A stretch of 64,000 bases of DNA, taken from the NCBI RefSeq assembly GCF_009617755.1, contig NZ_BGZH01000003.1, positions 186,001-250,000 of the forward strand. Reading direction: 5' to 3'. The translations under genes and the position numbers were made by a program. This document shows positions 17,750 to 26,302 of this stretch, one piece after another. Positions within the stretch are counted from its first letter, which is position 1; the number at the start of each line of letters is the position of its first letter. Under the pieces are notes generated by a model. The model did not search any database. It was given only the letters and a program-made list of their open reading frames with translations, and was not told the DNA's origin. The DNA comes from Marinobacter salsuginis. GTDB lineage: Bacteria; Pseudomonadota; Gammaproteobacteria; Pseudomonadales; Oleiphilaceae.

Positions 17750-18392
17750 GAATGTCACGACGGAGATTGCCGGTACCACTATTCTCCGGGACGTTAGCTT
17801 TTCCGTCAGCAAGGGCTCCATGGTTGGTCTGATCGGACGCAACGGCGCGGGAAAAACCACCTCTCTCCGATCGATTATGGGTCTTATCAAGCCAAAAGCG
17901 GGCCAGATAGTGATCAATGGCGAGGACATGACCAATCAGGGTTCTTTTGAGCGAGCGGGCATGTCCATTGGCTACATGCCAGAGGATCGTCGTCTGGTAC
18001 CAGATCTTACGGTCGAGGAAAATATCATGGCGCCAGCATGGGCCTGCCAACTCGTTAACGCAGAGGCCAGACTTGCCTGGATCTATGAAATGATGCCAGA
18101 GGTGGAGTCCTTCTCCGATCGCCGAGCGCTCCAGTTATCTGGCGGCCAACAAAAGCTCGTTGCCCTGGCCCGAGCAATGATGACTGGAACCAACTTGTTG
18201 CTACTGGACGAGCCGTTTGAGGGGGTGGCACCGGCACTCTCAAGACGGCTCGCCAGCGTCTTGAGCACACTCAAAGATGAAGGCCTGACTGTGTTACTTT
18301 CAGAATCGGACCAATCCCATTCCGCAGATCTTGTCGACAAAGCCTTTCAGATTGAGCGTGGAAGCGTCGAACCGATTGCGTCGCTGACCTAG
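17736..18392 (+). CDS. ABC importer ATPase, LivF type
   Basis: A 218-residue ATPase, slightly short for LivF. Walker A is IGRNGAGKTTSLRSIMGL, the signature LQLSGGQQKLVALARAM is intact, and Walker B is NLLLLDEPFEGVAP. ATG at 17736 follows AAGGAG and lies inside the end of the previous gene. The LivF-like PEDRRLVPDLTVEENI stretch is present. It ends 9 bases before the alcohol dehydrogenase gene, tying transport to metabolism. Confidence 0.9.
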   Translation: MLELKNVTTEIAGTTILRDVSFSVSKGSMVGLIGRNGAGKTTSLRSIMGLIKPKAGQIVINGEDMTNQGSFERAGMSIGYMPEDRRLVPDLTVEENIMAPAWACQLVNAEARLAWIYEMMPEVESFSDRRALQLSGGQQKLVALARAMMTGTNLLLLDEPFEGVAPALSRRLASVLSTLKDEGLTVLLSESDQSHSADLVDKAFQIERGSVEPIASLT

Positions 18393-18401
18393 GAGGAAGA
18401 A

Positions 18402-19559
18402 ATGTCTGCATTTACGTTTAACACAACCAAAAGCGTTATTTGCGAACCCGGCGCGATTAAGCGCCTCGGGGAAATCGTAAAAGAACAAATGGGTAAAAAG
18501 GTACTGCTCGTTACGGATCCCGGCCTGATCAAAGCAGGACTGCTCGATAGAGCGACAAGATCCCTCAACGAGGCAGGCGTGGAATACACGCTATTCGATG
18601 GCGTGGTTGCCGACCCCCCTGTATCGGTCGTGGAAGCAGCGTTAGCCGACGCGCGAGAAGCAGCGGTGGATGGGGTCATTGGGTTTGGTGGCGGTTCATC
18701 CATGGATGTTGCCAAACTGATTGCGCTTCTGATTGGCGGCGGAGAAAGGCTTGACGACGTTTACGGTGTTGGACAGGCCAAAGGCACACGATTGCCCCTG
18801 ATTCAGATTCCAACGACAGCAGGAACAGGCTCAGAGGTCACCCCGATCTCAATCATTACCGTTGGTGAAACCGAGAAGAAAGGTGTTGTTGCACCTCAAC
18901 TGCTTCCCGACATTGCTCTTTTGGACGCGGAATTGACCCTCGGGCTTCCTGCTCACGTGACCGCGGCTACCGGAATTGATGCCATGGTTCATGCAATCGA
19001 AAGCTATACCTCAGCTTCCGCAAACAACAATCCGGTTTCCAAGGCACTCGCTCGCGAAGCCCTCCGCTTGCTTGGAGCCAATATCGAGTCAGCCGTGAAG
19101 GACGGAACCAATGTCAAGGCTCGCTCTGACATGCTGCTGGGTGCCATGCTGGCCGGCCAGGCATTTGCCAATTCGCCCGTAGCGGCAGTGCATGCCCTGG
19201 CCTACCCGATCGGCGGAATCTTCCATGTACCCCACGGACTGTCCAACGCACTGGTGCTCCCTCACGTCATGCGCTTTAACACCGAGACCTGCGGCGAAGC
19301 CTATGCCGTTCTGGCCACCGATGTCTTCCCGGATCTGGCCGCTACCCCCAGCGATCAGAGGGTGAATCAGTTCATCGACCGCCTTGAGGCTCTCAGTGCT
19401 GACCTGGGGCTGGAGCAAACTCTGCGTGAGGTCGGGATTGGGGAGGCAGATCTGGCCACCCTGGCGTCGGATGCCATGAAGCAAACTCGGCTGCTTGTGA
19501 ACAACCCCAGGGAAGTGTCTGAAACGGATGCCCTGGCAATCTACAAGGCCGCTTTCTGA
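18402..19559 (+). CDS. Iron-type (group III) alcohol dehydrogenase, possibly 4-hydroxybutyrate dehydrogenase
   Basis: A 385-residue NAD-dependent dehydrogenase. The nucleotide-binding region has GFGGGSSMDVAKLIA and PTTAGTGSEVTP. Metal ligands are expected in GIDAMVHAIESYTS (Asp and His) and in HALAYPIGGIFHVPHGLSNALVLP (two His). A strong GGAGGAAG site precedes the ATG. Known members oxidise 1,3-propanediol, lactaldehyde, butanol or 4-hydroxybutyrate. The succeeding GabD-like gene makes a 4-hydroxybutyrate or similar hydroxy-acid role the best guess, but the substrate cannot be read from sequence. Confidence 0.9.
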   Translation: MSAFTFNTTKSVICEPGAIKRLGEIVKEQMGKKVLLVTDPGLIKAGLLDRATRSLNEAGVEYTLFDGVVADPPVSVVEAALADAREAAVDGVIGFGGGSSMDVAKLIALLIGGGERLDDVYGVGQAKGTRLPLIQIPTTAGTGSEVTPISIITVGETEKKGVVAPQLLPDIALLDAELTLGLPAHVTAATGIDAMVHAIESYTSASANNNPVSKALAREALRLLGANIESAVKDGTNVKARSDMLLGAMLAGQAFANSPVAAVHALAYPIGGIFHVPHGLSNALVLPHVMRFNTETCGEAYAVLATDVFPDLAATPSDQRVNQFIDRLEALSADLGLEQTLREVGIGEADLATLASDAMKQTRLLVNNPREVSETDALAIYKAAF

Positions 19560-19588
19560 TTCGGCCATAGCATTGATTGAGGTTACTC

Positions 19589-21058
19589 ATGTCTCTTGAA
19601 TTAACGAATCGCGGACTTCTGCGCGAACAGGCTTACATCAATGGCCAATGGATAATGGCCAAGTCGGGGAAGACTTTTGCCGTGACCAATCCTGCCAACG
19701 GTGATCAGTTGGCAACGGTACCTGACATGGATGATACCGATACCCGTGCAGCCATTGAGGCGGCAGAAGCCGCCTGGCCTGCATGGCGTTCCACCCCGGC
19801 CAAAGAGCGCGCGGGTATTCTGCGCAAATGGTTTGATCTGCTCATGGCCAACCAAGAGGATCTTGCTCGCCTGATGACCGCTGAACAAGGGAAACCTTTG
19901 GCGGAATCCCGAGGCGAGGTCGGTTACGGCGCAAGCTTTATCGAATGGTTCGCCGAGGAAGCCAAACGAGCCTACGGCGATGTCATACCGGGGCATGCAA
20001 AAGACAAGCGCATCGTTGTTATCAAACAGCCGGTGGGCGTAGTCGCTGCCATCACACCGTGGAACTTTCCGATTGCAATGATCACTCGCAAAGTCGCGCC
20101 GGCACTCGCAGCCGGCTGTCCAGTGGTGGTAAAGCCAGCTGAAGATACTCCTCTTTCGGCCTTGGCAATCACCGCACTTGCTGAAGAAGCGGGCGTTCCA
20201 CCCGGTCTGATCAATATTGTTACCTGCTCCAAACCGAATGCCGTTGCCGTGGGTGGAGAACTGACTGGTAATCCCATTGTGCGCAAGGTCTCGTTCACCG
20301 GATCCACCCCGGTTGGCAAGCTGCTCATGCGACAAGCCAGCGAATCGGTTAAAAAAGTCAGCCTGGAATTGGGCGGCAACGCTCCCTTCATTGTCTTCGA
20401 CGATGCGGACCTTGATGCGGCCGTAGCCGGGTTGATGGCGTCAAAGTACCGGAATACGGGCCAGACTTGCGTTTGCGCCAACCGGGTTTACGTTCAGGCC
20501 GGCGTTTATGACGCTTTCACCGAAAAGCTGAAGGCTGCCGTCAGCAAAATGGTGGTTGGTCCGGGTCTTGAAGGCGAAACCCAGCAGGGTCCGCTGATCA
20601 ACGACGCTGCGCTAAACAAGGTCAAACGGCACATTGAAGACGCTACATCGAAGGGTGCCAAGGTAGCTTTGGGTGGACAGCCCCATGCCCTGGGCGGCAC
20701 TTTCTTCCAACCCACGATTCTCACTCATGCGACCCAGGACATGCTTATCGCCCGCGAGGAGACGTTCGGGCCCGTTGCGCCCCTGTTCAGGTTCGAAACC
20801 GATGACGAGGCCATCTCCATGGCAAATGATTCCGAGTTCGGTTTGTCAGCCTATTTCTACAGCCGTGACATTCATCGTGTATGGCGCGTAGCGGAAGAAC
20901 TCGAATCAGGAATGATTGGAGTCAACGAAGGCATCATCTCGACGGAAGTAGCCCCATTTGGAGGAGTGAAGGAGAGTGGCCTCGGGCGGGAAGGTTCCCA
21001 CTACGGTCTGGACGAGTACATGGAGCTCAAGTACCTGTGTCTTGGCGGTATGAAATAG
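19589..21058 (+). CDS. gabD: NAD(P)-dependent succinate-semialdehyde dehydrogenase type (GabD-like)
   Basis: A 489-residue aldehyde dehydrogenase. Catalytic residues lie in VSLELGGNAPFIVFDDADLD (Glu) and NTGQTCVCANRVYVQ (Cys). SFTGSTPVGKLLM, EETFGPVAPLF and the ending EVAPFGGVKESGLGREGSHYG are also present. The paired Cys context TCVC and the ASFIEWFAEEAKR and ITPWNFPIAMITRK stretches resemble classical GabD closely. It would oxidise succinate semialdehyde to succinate. It follows the iron alcohol dehydrogenase by 29 bases. ATG at 19589 has GAGG before it. Confidence 0.9.
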   Translation: MSLELTNRGLLREQAYINGQWIMAKSGKTFAVTNPANGDQLATVPDMDDTDTRAAIEAAEAAWPAWRSTPAKERAGILRKWFDLLMANQEDLARLMTAEQGKPLAESRGEVGYGASFIEWFAEEAKRAYGDVIPGHAKDKRIVVIKQPVGVVAAITPWNFPIAMITRKVAPALAAGCPVVVKPAEDTPLSALAITALAEEAGVPPGLINIVTCSKPNAVAVGGELTGNPIVRKVSFTGSTPVGKLLMRQASESVKKVSLELGGNAPFIVFDDADLDAAVAGLMASKYRNTGQTCVCANRVYVQAGVYDAFTEKLKAAVSKMVVGPGLEGETQQGPLINDAALNKVKRHIEDATSKGAKVALGGQPHALGGTFFQPTILTHATQDMLIAREETFGPVAPLFRFETDDEAISMANDSEFGLSAYFYSRDIHRVWRVAEELESGMIGVNEGIISTEVAPFGGVKESGLGREGSHYGLDEYMELKYLCLGGMK

Positions 21059-21130
21059 CGCCTCAATTTCGCGAGGGCGTCCCGCTATCAGGAACACGGG
21101 CGCCCCCGGTTCTACTCTTGGAGGACTAAA

Positions 21131-21571
21131 ATGAACCGGCAAGACTTCACGGTTTTCTACCCCGTATACACCCGGTGGATGGACAATGACGTATACGGGC
21201 ATGTGAACAACGTTACCTATTACTCCTATTTCGACTCAACGATCAATCGATACCTGATTGAGCATGGTGGGCTCGATATTCACTCGTCCAGGATCGTGGG
21301 CTATGTCGTAAGCTCATCCTGCCAATTCCGCCGTCCCGTTGCCTATCCAGACTCAATTTCTGTCGGCCTCAGGGTATCGAAGCTTGGAAATAGTTCAGTC
21401 ACTTATGAGCTGGCTGTTTTCCGCGAATCGGAAGAAGAAGCCGCAGCCCATGGTCAGGTGGTGCATGTTTTCGTGGATCGTGACCAGAATTGCTCAGTAC
21501 CTATTCCTGAACAAATTCGGGACTGTCTTGAAGAAATCCTGCCCGCCCAGGCTAGTGCGGCAGAAACTTGA
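21131..21571 (+). CDS. Acyl-CoA thioesterase, 4-hydroxybenzoyl-CoA thioesterase family (hotdog fold)
   Basis: A 146-residue hotdog-fold protein. RWMDNDVYGHVNNVTYYSYFD holds the family's catalytic Asp and the YGHVNN turn, and SSCQFRRPVAYPDSISVGLRVSKLG follows. The family hydrolyses acyl-CoA thioesters. A strong GGAGGA site precedes the ATG, and the gap after gabD is 72 bases with an imperfect GC-rich stem. It probably belongs to the same operon, perhaps to release CoA from a side product; the substrate is unknown. Confidence 0.87.
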   Translation: MNRQDFTVFYPVYTRWMDNDVYGHVNNVTYYSYFDSTINRYLIEHGGLDIHSSRIVGYVVSSSCQFRRPVAYPDSISVGLRVSKLGNSSVTYELAVFRESEEEAAAHGQVVHVFVDRDQNCSVPIPEQIRDCLEEILPAQASAAET

Positions 21572-21589
21572 ATGTCCCTGAGGATAAAA

Positions 21590-22054
21590 ATGAACAGTTC
21601 ATTCGTCTATGCCCTGCTCATGTTGATCGCAGGTATCGGAATACCCGTGATGGCAACGCTCAACGGAGGACTCGGCGCGAGACTTCAAAGCCCAGCCCTG
21701 GCCGCAACGATCCTCTTTTTCGTTGCCCTGGTTTTAGCGATCTCTTATTTGGTCACCACCGAGGGGCTTCCCGACAAACTTTTCCCGGCCAATGTCCCCG
21801 TGTACTTCTATTTCGGCGGCTTTTTTGTTCTCTTTTACATCCTGACCATCACCTGGGTAGCACCTCGCTTTGGGATATCCAACGCTATTGCATTCGTTTT
21901 GCTGGGACAACTCATCGCGATGAGTCTAATCGACCACTTTGGTTTGATGGGCGTGCAAAAATTCACGATGAGCCTTAAGAGGCTTACTGGGCTGGGAGTA
22001 ATGACAATTGGCGTTTTCCTGGTACTGAACAAAGTACCGGGCGGGGCCAGGTAG
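21590..22054 (+). CDS. Small DMT-superfamily membrane protein (YdcZ/DUF606 type)
   Basis: A 154-residue protein with five hydrophobic stretches, starting SFVYALLMLIAGIGIPVMATLNGGLGARLQSP, the typical DUF606 opening. ATG at 21590 has GAGGAT close upstream; an ATG at 21572 directly after the thioesterase stop is the alternative. Either way it is coupled to that gene. Homologues are presumed small-molecule exporters. It probably closes the sigma-54 operon. Confidence 0.82.
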   Translation: MNSSFVYALLMLIAGIGIPVMATLNGGLGARLQSPALAATILFFVALVLAISYLVTTEGLPDKLFPANVPVYFYFGGFFVLFYILTITWVAPRFGISNAIAFVLLGQLIAMSLIDHFGLMGVQKFTMSLKRLTGLGVMTIGVFLVLNKVPGGAR

Positions 22055-22229
22055 GGAGTTGATGTCTGCTCTTTAGTCCGGCCAATGACGGCTATTAAAC
22101 AAAAGCGAACATTCGCACCACACTCGATGAACCCTTCTCATAGTCTCAGCGTTCGAAGATCTCTATTTCCGCTGCTTTCTGAGTGCATTGATCATGTTTA
22201 ACTACTCACGACACATTGGATCCTTGCAG

Positions 22230-23270
22230 TTAGAAACTCGTGATTACAGTTGCGCCGAGAGACTGAAACTTGTCCATGTTAATGAGGGCCTCTGGAGCTT
22301 CTTCCAAAGAAATCCTATTGCCGACAAGGCGGGACGGATCGAGCTTGCCGGAGCTGATCATGTCCAGCATCGCACCATAACGATATGCTTGCATGCCATG
22401 GGAACCAAGAACTTCCAGTTCCTTACCAATCACCTTGGCCATCGGGACTTGCGGTGTGGTGTGATCTCCCAGCATCAGGCCAACCTGGATGTGCTTCCCG
22501 CGTGGTCGAAGATTTTGAATTGAGTTGAAGCAGGTCATGGGATGGCCGAGGGCATCCAAAGACACATGAGCCCCGCCTTTGGTCAATTCAATGACAGCCT
22601 CAGGCACGTCTGCCACAGCTGCGCCGTTCAGGGTTGCAACTGCTCCCAAGTTCTTTGCCAATGCGAGCTTTTTGTCATCTATATCGATTGCGATCACATT
22701 TGCGCCAACAGCATTTGCGATCATGATCGCAGATAGACCGACTCCGCCACAGCCATGGACCGCAACCCATTGTCCGGCACTTACCTTACCTTGATCGACA
22801 ACGGCCCGGAACGAGGTGGCAAACCGACACCCAAGACTGGCTGCTGTCGCAAAGTCCATATTTTCGGGTAAGGCCACAAGATTTAAGTCAGCTTGGTGGA
22901 TACCGACGTACTCGGCAAAGGAACCCCAATGAGTAAAACCTGGCTGTTCCTGATTGTGGCAAACCTGCTGATGACCAGCATGGCATTCCGAGCATGAACC
23001 GCAACCGGAAATAAAAGGGACGGTCACACGATCGCCAGTTTTCCAGTTGGAGACGTTCTTGCCAACCGCAGTGATCACTCCAGCCAGTTCGTGTCCGGGC
23101 ACATGGGGTAGTTCGATGTCTTTGTCGTGCCCCATCCAGCCGTGCCAATCAGATCGGCATACACCGGTGGCCTCTACTTTAATGACCACGCCATGTGTTT
23201 CGGGGGTTGGATCGTTCACCTCAACGAGCTTGGGTAGCTCCTGAAACTTCTCAATCAGAACGGCCTTCAT
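22230..23270 (-). CDS. Zinc-dependent medium-chain alcohol dehydrogenase
   Basis: A 346-residue enzyme. Catalytic zinc ligands are in [10 protein letters not shown] and PGHELAGVI, the structural zinc lobe is [16 protein letters not shown], and the NAD site is [20 protein letters not shown]. This is the classic tetrameric alcohol dehydrogenase layout. It converges on the sigma-54 operon and diverges from an Lrp-type gene with 147 bases between starts, so that regulator probably controls it. It may oxidise an alcohol related to the neighbouring operon, but this is inference. Confidence 0.9.
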   Translation of the reverse strand: MKAVLIEKFQELPKLVEVNDPTPETHGVVIKVEATGVCRSDWHGWMGHDKDIELPHVPGHELAGVITAVGKNVSNWKTGDRVTVPFISGCGSCSECHAGHQQVCHNQEQPGFTHWGSFAEYVGIHQADLNLVALPENMDFATAASLGCRFATSFRAVVDQGKVSAGQWVAVHGCGGVGLSAIMIANAVGANVIAIDIDDKKLALAKNLGAVATLNGAAVADVPEAVIELTKGGAHVSLDALGHPMTCFNSIQNLRPRGKHIQVGLMLGDHTTPQVPMAKVIGKELEVLGSHGMQAYRYGAMLDMISSGKLDPSRLVGNRISLEEAPEALINMDKFQSLGATVITSF

Positions 23271-23417
23271 GGGGTGCTTTCCTCTTTTCAGTGAATGCTT
23301 CGGATTCTCTATGTTAATTCCGACAGCCTGAAAATACCTTGCTATTCACACTACAAAATTGAGATAAAATGAAATAGTCTTTTAATAGATAGTTTTTTAA
23401 TGAATGGATCTTTCTAA

Positions 23418-23885
23418 ATGTTCAAAATTGATAGAGTGGATGCCGATATTCTCGATATGCTCCAAGAGAATGGAAGGCTATCCAATGCCAAGGTAGCGGG
23501 GCGACTTTCGATAAGCGAAACGCCATGCTGGCGTCGATTAAAGCGACTTGAGGAGAGCGGAGTAATCGCCGGGTATCAGGCAGTCCTGGATCGGCGAGCG
23601 CTAGGTCTGGGTGTCTTGGCGTTCGTCCAGCTAGGGTGTAATGAGCATAGCGAGGAAACAACAGAGGAATTTCAACGGATTATTCAATGCAGCCCGAACG
23701 TTCTTTCTTGCCACAATACGACTGGCGAGGCTGATTTTCTTCTCCAAGTCGTTGCTAAAGATCTGGATGATTACAGTCGCTTCGTCGAACGTGTATTGCG
23801 GCGATTGCCAGGTGTTACGAGCATCCGATCCAACGTCTCCCTGCGCGAACTAAAGTCGTCCAACAGGCTACCGATACCGATTTAG
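23418..23885 (+). CDS. Lrp/AsnC family transcriptional regulator
   Basis: A 155-residue protein. The N-terminal helix-turn-helix reads VDADILDMLQENGRLSNAKVAGRLSISETPCWRRLKRLEESGVI, and a RAM ligand-binding domain follows (GEADFLLQVVAKDLDDYSRFVERVLRRLPGVTSIRS). Lrp-type regulators usually control a divergent gene in answer to an amino acid. Here that gene is the zinc alcohol dehydrogenase. The 147-base gap between them is unusually A/T-rich. Confidence 0.92.
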   Translation: MFKIDRVDADILDMLQENGRLSNAKVAGRLSISETPCWRRLKRLEESGVIAGYQAVLDRRALGLGVLAFVQLGCNEHSEETTEEFQRIIQCSPNVLSCHNTTGEADFLLQVVAKDLDDYSRFVERVLRRLPGVTSIRSNVSLRELKSSNRLPIPI

Positions 23886-24093
23886 ATGGCGGAAATTGAA
23901 GAGGTCTCAATGTTCGCTTTGCGACCTTAGCAAACATTCACGGTCCGCGGGTATCCACCCTATCATGAGCACATTCTGGCTCAAGAAACTGATCAACCGG
24001 TACCGGTACTAAACGCTATCAGCGAGAGAATGAAAGGCTGATTTTCTGAGTGAAAATTAGCGCTTTGGTATGGCAAAAAGGGAGGGATTATTC

Positions 24094-24260
24094 GGGCCTG
24101 CGGCCCTCACCCCTTCGGGGCCGTCGTCGCTTTGCTCCGACGTTCCTCAGCCTGCTTTGCAGGCTTCGGTCGAACCGCGAGGGTTCTTTCTACCCTCCCT
24201 CTCCGCCAATAAAAAACCCCAGCATCTCTGCTGGGGTTTTGTATTGGCGGAGAGGGAGGG
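24094..24260. repeat. Cluster of short palindromes with an inverted copy of the tRNA-Ser 3' end
   Basis: Small hairpins follow one another: GGGCC/GGCCC (24094-24106), CCCC/GGGG (24110-24120), CGTCG/CGACG (24122-24142), GCCTGC/GCAGGC (24150-24164) and CGGT/ACCG (24167-24177). Then CCCTCCCTCTCCGCCAAT (24193-24210) is the exact inverse of 24243-24260, which covers the 3' end of the tRNA gene. This resembles a REP-like palindromic element. No gene is credible in 23886-24244. Confidence 0.7.
24211..24240 (-). terminator. Terminator of tRNA-Ser
   Basis: Read on the minus strand, CCCCAGC and GCTGGGG form a 7-bp stem with a 6-base loop followed by six T residues, a few bases after the tRNA 3' end. 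Confidence 0.9.
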
Positions 24261-24335
24261 ATTCGAACCCTCGAAACGCTATTAACGTTTACACACTTTC
24301 CAGGCGTGCGCCTTCAGCCACTCGGCCACCTCTCC
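24245..24335 (-). tRNA. tRNA-Ser (anticodon GGA)
   Basis: The minus strand gives a 91-base class-II tRNA. It starts GGAGAGGTGGCCGAGTGG and has an anticodon loop CTGGAAA (anticodon GGA) on a CACGC/GTGTG stem. A long variable arm, the T arm GGGTTCGAATCCC and an encoded CCA end follow. The acceptor stem GGAGAGG pairs with CCTCTCC. The anticodon reads the serine codons TCC and TCT. Confidence 0.95.
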
Positions 24336-24540
24336 AATAAACTGTTTCAAATCAGCGATGTCGTCGCTCATTTGAGGGCGCAAACTTTAATGGTTTTATG
24401 GGCGGTTGGCAACTCCCTGGCGGAAAATCGTCGAAAAAATTACTGCCTGGGCGGTTTTGTGTTTACCGGTTGAACAGATTCAGGGCTATCGTTAACACAA
24501 TGCCGACAGGAATCATCAAAGCAATCGGGAGATAATAAAA

Positions 24541-25071
24541 ATGCTGATGAAAGCCGAGCAATCGACACTGGTGCTAATCGATGTTCAGGAGAAGCTGATG
24601 CCCGCCATCAGCCACGGTGATGAAGTGGTGGACCGGTGCATCGTTCTGGCCACCATTGCCGGGCTTATGGAGGTTCCTGTGTTGGGAACCGAGCAATTGC
24701 CTGACAAGCTTGGGCATAACGTTGAAGCCATTCGGGAACTGTGTAACACGACTCTGGCCAAGCACCATTTTGATGCCTGCCCGGATGGTCTCGTTGATCA
24801 GCTACCCGAGGGCCGACAGCACATTGTCATAGGCGGTTGCGAGACCCATGTCTGTATGATGCAGACCGCTCTGAGCCTGATTGATGCGGGTTACAAGGTC
24901 TGGGTGGTGGCGGATGCGACCGGGTCCCGTAACGAGTTTGATCGCGATGTTGCGCTGGACCGCCTCAGCGAGAGCGGCGCAAGGATCGTAACGCTTGAAA
25001 TGGTCGCGTTCGAGTGGATGCGCCATTGCAAGCATCCGCAGTTCCGGAACATCCAGGCCCTGATCAAATAG
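24541..25071 (+). CDS. Isochorismatase-family cysteine hydrolase
   Basis: A 176-residue protein with the family's catalytic triad positions: Asp in LVLIDVQEKLMPAI, Lys in TTLAKHHFDAC and Cys in IGGCETHVCMMQTALSL. The short form is close to YcaC-like and other uncharacterised hydrolases. GGGAG lies before the ATG; MKAEQ two codons later is an alternative start. The substrate is unknown. It is a single gene, 67 bases ahead of the bicupin. Confidence 0.87.
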   Translation: MLMKAEQSTLVLIDVQEKLMPAISHGDEVVDRCIVLATIAGLMEVPVLGTEQLPDKLGHNVEAIRELCNTTLAKHHFDACPDGLVDQLPEGRQHIVIGGCETHVCMMQTALSLIDAGYKVWVVADATGSRNEFDRDVALDRLSESGARIVTLEMVAFEWMRHCKHPQFRNIQALIK

Positions 25072-25138
25072 AGGCATCCACTGTGCAGCTACATACGTAG
25101 ACAATCGCTTCAGTCACAGGTGGTTTTCGAGGTTCACA

Positions 25139-25798
25139 ATGCTCAATATGGACTTTTCCAAGAAGGTTGTCGTTCGCACCACCGAGGAGGAGTGGGTTCC
25201 CAGCCCCGCGGGAGGTGTTCTGAGAAAGCCCCTGGCCCGTGAGGAGGCCGAACGTGGGCATGCCACCAGCGTCGTCCGATACGAGCCCGGAGCCTCCTTC
25301 AAGCGACACGAGCACCCCCTGGGCGAGGAGATCCTGGTTCTGGAAGGCGTGTTTTCCGACGAGACCGGCGATTATCCGACCGGCACCTATTTGCGCAATG
25401 CGCCCGGCAGCGGACACGCCCCGTTCAGCAAGGAAGGTTGCACCCTCTTGGTCAAACTTCATCAGTTCGATGAGCGTGATCAGTCGACGGTGCGCATCGA
25501 CACCCGCAATACTCCGTGGCTCCCGGGTATCGGAGGGCTAGAGGTAATGCCTCTACACGAGTTCGAGCACGAGCACGTCGCCCTGGTGAAGTGGCCGGCC
25601 AAGGAGATCTTTCAGCCCCATCGGCACTTCGGCGGTGAGGAAATTTTTGTGCTGTCCGGGGAATTCTGTGACGAGCATGGGCGCTATCCCGCCGGCACCT
25701 GGATTCGCAGCCCGCATATGAGTCAGCACCACCCGTTCGTGGATGAGGAAACGATTATCTGGGTAAAAACCGGTCATCTACCGATCGAAGCGCATTAA
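25139..25798 (+). CDS. Bicupin protein, ChrR-like cupin domains
   Basis: A 219-residue protein made of two cupin halves, each with a full set of likely metal ligands. The first has HEHPLGEE and a later His in GSGHAPF (residues about 55-105); the second has HRHFGGEE and SQHHPF. The pattern FSDETGDYPTGTYLRNAPGSGHAPF is typical of the cupin domain of ChrR anti-sigma factors. The zinc-binding N-terminal anti-sigma domain and a partner sigma factor are missing. It may be an oxygenase or sensor; the function is unknown. Confidence 0.8.
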   Translation: MLNMDFSKKVVVRTTEEEWVPSPAGGVLRKPLAREEAERGHATSVVRYEPGASFKRHEHPLGEEILVLEGVFSDETGDYPTGTYLRNAPGSGHAPFSKEGCTLLVKLHQFDERDQSTVRIDTRNTPWLPGIGGLEVMPLHEFEHEHVALVKWPAKEIFQPHRHFGGEEIFVLSGEFCDEHGRYPAGTWIRSPHMSQHHPFVDEETIIWVKTGHLPIEAH

Positions 25799-25820
25799 AA
25801 AAGGGCCCCGGAGGGCCCTG
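25796..25820 (-). terminator. Terminator of the DUF7352-like gene
   Basis: AGGGCCC and GGGCCCT make a 7-bp stem with a CGGA loop (25802-25819). On the minus strand it is followed by a run of six to seven T residues. It lies between the convergent bicupin and DUF7352-like genes. Confidence 0.88.
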
Positions 25821-25826
25821 AAGAGG

Positions 25827-26192
25827 CTAAGAGATCGCTGTGCGTTGCCAGTTGTGCCTGCTGAATGCGTCGTTGCTTGCGCCCTCTGACACCGGGCTGA
25901 AGAGTGCCTCTTCGTCCGCAGGGACCGCAAACACGTGATACGCCTCAGGGCCAAATGGATCCAGAGCGGTGTCGACATACTCGAAACTGTCTGGCACGGG
26001 TTCACCCGAGAAAGCGACACGGAACTGGCGATCCAGGGTCGGTGTGGTCACGCTCAGGGGCTGCTCTACCCAAAGGTAAACGGCCTTGTGGGGCACGATG
26101 TATTCGCTGCGCACCACCCTGTAACCCTCTTTGAGCGTGAGCGTGGTCGGCTCCTTGCCCGGTTCCAGACGGAATTTGTGGATGGTTTTCAT
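25827..26192 (-). CDS. DUF7352-like small protein of unknown function
   Basis: A 121-residue soluble protein starting MKTIHKFRLEPGKEPTTLTLKEGYRVVRSEYI. The MKTIHKF opening and the later VYLWVEQP stretch resemble a family labelled DUF7352, whose function is unknown to me. GAGGAG lies before the ATG. It has its own terminator and no evident operon partner. Confidence 0.7.
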   Translation of the reverse strand: MKTIHKFRLEPGKEPTTLTLKEGYRVVRSEYIVPHKAVYLWVEQPLSVTTPTLDRQFRVAFSGEPVPDSFEYVDTALDPFGPEAYHVFAVPADEEALFSPVSEGASNDAFSRHNWQRTAIS

Positions 26193-26302
26193 AGCTGCTG
26201 CTCCTCTTCGGGTTGCTGCCTTTCACAACTCCATCATGGACAGGAACAGGAATCGATAAAATAAGCTTTTGTGAGCTTTTAACTTCGACATTTTCGATGT
26301 AC

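Noticed and set aside
21074-21103. G+C-rich stem after gabD
   Set aside because: Imperfect (bulged) stem with no T run; the thioesterase gene is probably still in the operon.
24050-24340. 96-residue frame ending in RDSNPRNAINVYTLSRRAPSATRPP
   Set aside because: It reads antisense across the tRNA-Ser gene and the palindrome cluster; this is a familiar spurious protein.
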